Assembly (NCBI RefSeq): GCF_900292015.1 | Contig: NZ_LR130759.1 | Span: forward strand, 2,170,001 to 2,234,000 | Direction of reading: 5' to 3' | DNA: 64,000 nt | DNA from: Mycobacterium basiliense | GTDB lineage: Bacteria > Actinomycetota > Actinomycetes > Mycobacteriales > Mycobacteriaceae | In this document: in pieces, positions 58,081-64,000 of the stretch | Layout: every line of letters starts with the position of its first letter | How positions within the stretch are numbered: the stretch's first letter is position 1 | The notes under the pieces: generated by a model | The model's database searches: none | What the model saw: only the letters and a program-made list of their open reading frames with translations | Told to the model about the DNA's origin: nothing | Translations under genes and position numbers: made by a program

Positions 58081-59304
58081 GTGTTGCGCTGGATCACCGC
58101 CGGGGAATCCCATGGCAGGGCATTGGTAGCCGTAGTTGAGGGCATGGTCGCCGGCGTGCAGGTCACCTCGACCGACATCGCCGACCAGTTGGCCCGACGC
58201 CGGCTGGGCTACGGTCGCGGCGCACGGATGGCGTTCGAGCGCGACGCGGTAACCGTGCTGTCCGGGGTACGCCACGGCAGCACCCTGGGCGGACCCATCG
58301 CCATCGAGATCGGCAACACCGAATGGCCGAAGTGGGAAACCGTGATGGCTACCGATCCGGTTGATCCGTCGGAAGCGGCTGATCTGCAAAACTCAGCGCG
58401 CAACGCGCCGCTGACCCGGCCGCGTCCGGGCCACGCCGACTATGCCGGCATGCTCAAGTACGGTTTCGACGATGCCCGGCCGGTGCTCGAGCGAGCCAGT
58501 GCCCGGGAGACCGCCGCCCGTGTCGCCGCGGGCACCATTGCGCGGGCGTTCCTGCGCCAGGCGTTGGGGGTCGAAGTGCTCTCCCATGTCATCTCGATCG
58601 GGCCATCGGAGCCCTACGATGGGGCGCCGCCCTGCGCGGAAGACTTGCCTGCGATTGACGCCAGCCCGGTCCGGGCGTTTGGCGCAGCGGCCGAAAAAAG
58701 CATGATCGACGAAATCGAAGCGGCCAAGAAAGACGGCGACACTCTCGGTGGCGTGGTCGAGGTGGTGGCACTGGGCCTGCCGGTGGGCCTGGGATCGTTC
58801 ACCAGCGGTGAGAACCGTCTCGACAGCCAGCTGGCCGCCGCCGTGATGGGCGTCCAGGCGATCAAGGGCGTAGAGATCGGCGACGGCTTCGAGACGGCAC
58901 GTCGTCGTGGTAGCCGCGCCCATGACGAGATGTATCCGGGGGCCGATGGTGTCGTCCGCTCGACCAACCGGGCAGGCGGGCTCGAAGGCGGGATGACCAA
59001 TGGCCAAGCGCTGCGGGTGCGCGCGGCGATGAAGCCGATCTCCACGGTGCCCCGAGCGCTGGCCACCGTCGATATGGCTACCGGCGATGAGGCCGTCGCC
59101 ATCCATCAGCGTTCGGATGTGTGCGCCGTGCCGGCGGCTGCGGTCGTGGTCGAAACCATGGTGGCGCTGGTGCTGGCGCGCGCGGCGTTGGAGAAGTTCG
59201 GCGGCGACTCGCTGACCGAAACCCGTCGCAATATCGACGCCTACCTGCACACCGTCGCCGACCGCGAGGCGCCGGCGGCTCGGGCTCGGGTCGGCCAGGG
59301 CTAG
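58081..59304 (+). CDS. aroC: Chorismate synthase
   Basis: The 407-residue enzyme makes chorismate from EPSP with reduced FMN. It has [54 protein letters not shown], and the late [17 protein letters not shown] and [14 protein letters not shown] 58081 with GGAAGATG upstream gives the family N-terminus; the frame upstream is not coding. In M. tuberculosis it is called aroF (Rv2540c). It leads the aroC-aroK-aroB-aroQ operon. Confidence 0.96.
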   Translation: MLRWITAGESHGRALVAVVEGMVAGVQVTSTDIADQLARRRLGYGRGARMAFERDAVTVLSGVRHGSTLGGPIAIEIGNTEWPKWETVMATDPVDPSEAADLQNSARNAPLTRPRPGHADYAGMLKYGFDDARPVLERASARETAARVAAGTIARAFLRQALGVEVLSHVISIGPSEPYDGAPPCAEDLPAIDASPVRAFGAAAEKSMIDEIEAAKKDGDTLGGVVEVVALGLPVGLGSFTSGENRLDSQLAAAVMGVQAIKGVEIGDGFETARRRGSRAHDEMYPGADGVVRSTNRAGGLEGGMTNGQALRVRAAMKPISTVPRALATVDMATGDEAVAIHQRSDVCAVPAAAVVVETMVALVLARAALEKFGGDSLTETRRNIDAYLHTVADREAPAARARVGQG

Positions 59305-59313
59305 GCAGGTTTG

Positions 59314-61393
<2,080 letters not shown>

Positions 61394-61399
61394 AGGGAA

Positions 61400-62152
61400 C
61401 TAGTCCGTTTTTGGTTTCTTGCCCGGCTTGGTCTCGTCGTTGTCCAGATTGATCACCTCGGTGCTCGCCTCGGTGTCCGTGGTGGCGATCGTTTCGGTGG
61501 GTGTCTCGGGCTCGGAGGTGCGGATCACTTCGGTTGGTGATTCGCTTGCCGGCGTGGCGATGGTCTCGGTGGGTGTTTCGCGTTCAACCGTGGCAACCTG
61601 TGTCGGCGCCGTTGCTCCTGCTTCCTGGCGCGCCACCGGCACCTCTCCGGTGGGGCTGTCGTCGCCGCGGACGGCGGCGAACACATCGGTGTCGGCCCGT
61701 CCGGTAGAACCGTCGTGGTGCGGCACCGGGGGTGCCTTGCGGTCCACTCGCCACCGGCCGACCGCCACTCCGGATAGTCCCGGCAGGAAGACGATGAGTG
61801 CGGTGAAGGCGGCGAACGTCGTCAGTTCGTTGATCAAACCACCGACGTAGACGCCCTTGCAGAACAGCGAAATGATCCAGGTCACGGCTCCGCTGAGGAT
61901 ACCGGCCACCAGGCCGCCCAGCAGCCAGGTCATGGCCAGATCCGCGCGGCGATCCGGATCCGGGCTTGTCTTGGCGTCCGCGCGCCCGTCGAGGGTCCCC
62001 CACAGGGCCACGCCAATGATGTACAGCAGGAGCAGCACCAGGCTGATCACGCCGGCCTGGGTCTGCCACGCGTTGATCAACGCCCCTTGAAAGAGGCGAA
62101 GAACGACCATCGCGGCAGCGAACACCAACCCGCGCAGCATCCAGTTAGTCAT
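61400..62152 (-). CDS. Multi-pass membrane protein with Thr/Glu-rich repeat tail
   Basis: The 250-residue protein has four membrane segments (about residues 6-24, 32-50, 71-93, 112-130) and a cytoplasmic tail. The tail has a degenerate repeat PTETIATPASESPTEV, PETPTETIATTDTE, STEVINLDN, then a basic end. It corresponds to Rv2536, a conserved membrane protein of unknown function; repeat number in the tail may vary between strains. It lies between the aro operon (convergent) and pepQ (divergent, 33 bases). Confidence 0.8.
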   Translation of the reverse strand: MTNWMLRGLVFAAAMVVLRLFQGALINAWQTQAGVISLVLLLLYIIGVALWGTLDGRADAKTSPDPDRRADLAMTWLLGGLVAGILSGAVTWIISLFCKGVYVGGLINELTTFAAFTALIVFLPGLSGVAVGRWRVDRKAPPVPHHDGSTGRADTDVFAAVRGDDSPTGEVPVARQEAGATAPTQVATVERETPTETIATPASESPTEVIRTSEPETPTETIATTDTEASTEVINLDNDETKPGKKPKTD

Positions 62153-62185
62153 GGATGCTCAGCGTAGCGAGTACCGTCAAGGGGC

Positions 62186-63310
62186 GTGACACATTCCCAG
62201 CGTCGACACAACCTCAAAGCCAAAATCGGTGCCGCCGGACTGGACGCGATGCTGGTCACCGATCTGATAAATGTCCGATATCTATCGGGTTTCAGCGGGT
62301 CCAACGGCGCGTTGCTGGTATTCGCCGACGAACGCGAAGCGGTGCTGGCCACCGATGGTCGCTACCGCACTCAGGCTGCGCACCAGGCACCAGACCTGGA
62401 GGTAGCGATCGAACGCGCTCTTGGACGCCATCTGAGCCGCCGTGCCGCCGACGACGGCGTACGCAAGCTCGGCTTTGAGAGCCATGTGGTCACGGTGGAC
62501 GGCTTGGATGCGCTAACTGGTGCGCTGGCGCAGACGAACACCGAGTTGGTGCGTGCCTCCGGAACCGTGGAGACACTGCGCGAGATCAAAGACGCTGGTG
62601 AGCTGGCGCTATTGCGCCTGGCGTGCGAAGCGGCCGACGCCGCACTGACCGACCTGGTCAAACGCGGCGGTCTGCGGCCGGGCCGAACCGAACGTGAGGT
62701 GGCTCGCGATCTGGAGGGCCTGATGTTCGACCATGGCGCCGACGCGGTGTCGTTCGAGACCATCGTGGCCGCCGGGGCAAATTCGGCGATTCCGCATCAC
62801 CGGCCCACCGACGCGGCGTTGGCGGCGGGTGACTTTGTCAAAATCGATTTCGGTGCGTTGGTCGCCGGCTACCACTCCGACATGACCCGCACCTTTGTGC
62901 TGGGCAAGGCGGCTGACTGGCAGCTGGAGATCTATCAGCTGGTCTCCGAGGCGCAACGGGCCGGCCGGGAGGCGTTGCGCCCGGGTGCCGAACTGCGTGA
63001 GGTCGATGGTGCGGCCCGACAGCTGATCGCGGACGCGGGCTATGCGGAAAACTTCGGCCACGGCCTGGGACACGGCGTCGGCCTGCAGATACATGAAGCG
63101 CCGGGCATCGGTGCGACATCCGCCGGTACACTACTGGCGGGCTCCGTGGTCACCGTGGAGCCCGGCGTCTATCTACCCGGCCGCGGCGGTGTTCGCATTG
63201 AGGACACATTGGTGGTGGCCAGCGAAAACCCGGTCACCTCAGAGTCGCGAAGTGCCGGGCAGACCCCGGAATTGTTGACCCGGTTCCCGAAGGAACTGGC
63301 CATCCTGTAG
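62186..63310 (+). CDS. pepQ: Xaa-Pro dipeptidase/aminopeptidase (M24 family)
   Basis: The 374-residue cytoplasmic peptidase has a creatinase-like N-terminal domain and an M24 core with the metal ligands in [44 protein letters not shown] and [10 protein letters not shown]. It removes residues before proline from peptides. GTG 62186 has AAGGGG just upstream. It is followed by efp after a short gap. It corresponds to Rv2535c. Confidence 0.93.
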   Translation: MTHSQRRHNLKAKIGAAGLDAMLVTDLINVRYLSGFSGSNGALLVFADEREAVLATDGRYRTQAAHQAPDLEVAIERALGRHLSRRAADDGVRKLGFESHVVTVDGLDALTGALAQTNTELVRASGTVETLREIKDAGELALLRLACEAADAALTDLVKRGGLRPGRTEREVARDLEGLMFDHGADAVSFETIVAAGANSAIPHHRPTDAALAAGDFVKIDFGALVAGYHSDMTRTFVLGKAADWQLEIYQLVSEAQRAGREALRPGAELREVDGAARQLIADAGYAENFGHGLGHGVGLQIHEAPGIGATSAGTLLAGSVVTVEPGVYLPGRGGVRIEDTLVVASENPVTSESRSAGQTPELLTRFPKELAIL

Positions 63311-63324
63311 GAGATTTGGCGATC

Positions 63325-63888
63325 GTGGCGAGCACCGCTGACTTCAAGAATGGACTTGTCCTGGCTATCGACGGGCAACTATGGACGATCGTCGAGTTCC
63401 AGCACGTCAAGCCGGGCAAGGGCCCGGCCTTTGTGCGCACCAAGCTCAAGAACGTGCTCTCGGGCAAGGTCGTGGACAAGACCTACAACGCCGGGGTGAA
63501 GGTGGAGACGGCGACCGTCGACCGCCGCGACACCACCTACCTCTACCGCGACGGCTCGGACTTCGTGTTTATGGACAGCCAGGACTACGAGCAGCACCCC
63601 TTGCCGGAGTCCCTGGTCGGCGATGACGCACGGTTCCTGTTGGAGGGTATGCCGGTGCAGGTGGCCTTCCACAACGGGTCGCCGCTGTACATCGAGTTGC
63701 CCGTCACCGTGGAGCTCGAAGTCACCCACACCGAGCCGGGTCTGCAGGGCGACCGGTCCAGCGCGGGCACCAAACCTGCCACCTTGGAAACGGGCGCCCA
63801 GATCAACGTGCCCTTGTTCATCAACACCGGAGACAGGCTGAAGGTCGATTCGCGCGACGGCAGCTACCTGGGCAGGGTCAACGCCTGA
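63325..63888 (+). CDS. efp: Translation elongation factor P
   Basis: The 187-residue protein relieves ribosome stalling at polyproline stretches. It has the KOW-like domain I with the tip motif [15 protein letters not shown] (Lys near residue 31), two OB domains, and the signature [13 protein letters not shown] at the end. GTG 63325 ([13 protein letters not shown]) is chosen because AGGAG then has a usable spacing, 11 bases; TTG 63316 would leave only 2 bases. It corresponds to Rv2534c. Proline-rich substrates are plentiful here (SecD, Rv2560-type protein). Confidence 0.95.
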   Translation: MASTADFKNGLVLAIDGQLWTIVEFQHVKPGKGPAFVRTKLKNVLSGKVVDKTYNAGVKVETATVDRRDTTYLYRDGSDFVFMDSQDYEQHPLPESLVGDDARFLLEGMPVQVAFHNGSPLYIELPVTVELEVTHTEPGLQGDRSSAGTKPATLETGAQINVPLFINTGDRLKVDSRDGSYLGRVNA

Positions 63889-63890
63889 GC

Positions 63891-64000
63891 ATGGCGGACG
63901 GAAAGCCGGACAAGCCGGCGAAAGCGACCAAGGGACGCCATCAGGCCCGCAAGCGTGCGGTGGACCTGTTGTTCGAGGCCGAGGCCCGCGGCATGAGCCC
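63891..64000 (+). CDS. nusB: NusB transcription antitermination factor, N-terminal start
   Basis: ATG 63891 opens 2 bases after the efp stop and runs off the window. The visible residues include ATKGRHQARKRAVDLLFEAEARG, the first helix of NusB, after a basic Lys-rich start. NusB works with NusE (S10) in rRNA antitermination. The efp-nusB adjacency matches M. tuberculosis (Rv2534c-Rv2533c). Confidence 0.92.
   Translation, partial: MADGKPDKPAKATKGRHQARKRAVDLLFEAEARGMS

Overview
The window reads as chromosome of a slow-growing Mycobacterium that is close to, but not inside, the M. tuberculosis complex. Evidence is the high GC content, a PE_PGRS gene, mycobacterial protein families in M. tuberculosis order, and the divergence of the proteins (RuvA looks about 85% identical to the M. 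tuberculosis protein as I recall it). The order matches, in reverse, the H37Rv segment from ruvC (Rv2594c) to nusB (Rv2533c). All comparisons with H37Rv here are from memory.

Layout. 1-3 kb: end of ruvC, ruvA, ruvB, then two small membrane-protein genes. 3-10.5 kb: PE_PGRS, carboxylic acid reductase and gabT on the minus strand. 10.7-16.6 kb: yajC-secD-secF, a peptide-binding-type lipoprotein and apt. 16.6-21.6 kb: an accessory cassette between apt and relA, with an MFS transporter on the plus strand converging on larE-larB-larC (nickel-pincer nucleotide cofactor synthesis) on the minus strand. 21.6-27 kb: relA, ppiB, a glyoxalase II-like gene, hisS. 27-34 kb: a LexA-box radical SAM gene, a Tat-exported metallophosphatase, a patatin, an MmpS-like protein, a zinc metallopeptidase, a methyltransferase remnant, an SRPBCC protein and a PanE-like reductase. 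34-38.6 kb: aspS, a Ddn-like gene and a tandem pair of FUSC-like membrane proteins. 38.6-47.2 kb: a transglutaminase / ATP-grasp / alpha-E cluster. 47.3-49.4 kb: a proline-rich membrane protein followed by a decayed paralogue. 49.5-57.9 kb: rarA, alaS, ruvX, mltG, aroE, a prepilin peptidase. 58-64 kb: the shikimate operon aroC-aroK-aroB-aroQ, then pepQ, efp and the start of nusB.

Main result. The apt-relA cassette is the region most unlike M. tuberculosis. Its two transcription units each begin with the same kind of start region in inverted orientation: a TTGC(G/A)T-N18-CATA(C/A)T promoter whose -35 lies in a TTGC-N5-GCAA palindrome, then a leader of about 250 nt with recognisably related sequence, ending in a similar ribosome-binding site and ATGGATTT start. 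This suggests a co-regulated nickel-pincer-cofactor/transporter unit with paired untranslated leaders, or an element bounded by long degenerate inverted repeats. MIRU-type repeats lie just outside both ends. No larA-type apo-enzyme, transposase, integrase or regulator is visible in the cassette.
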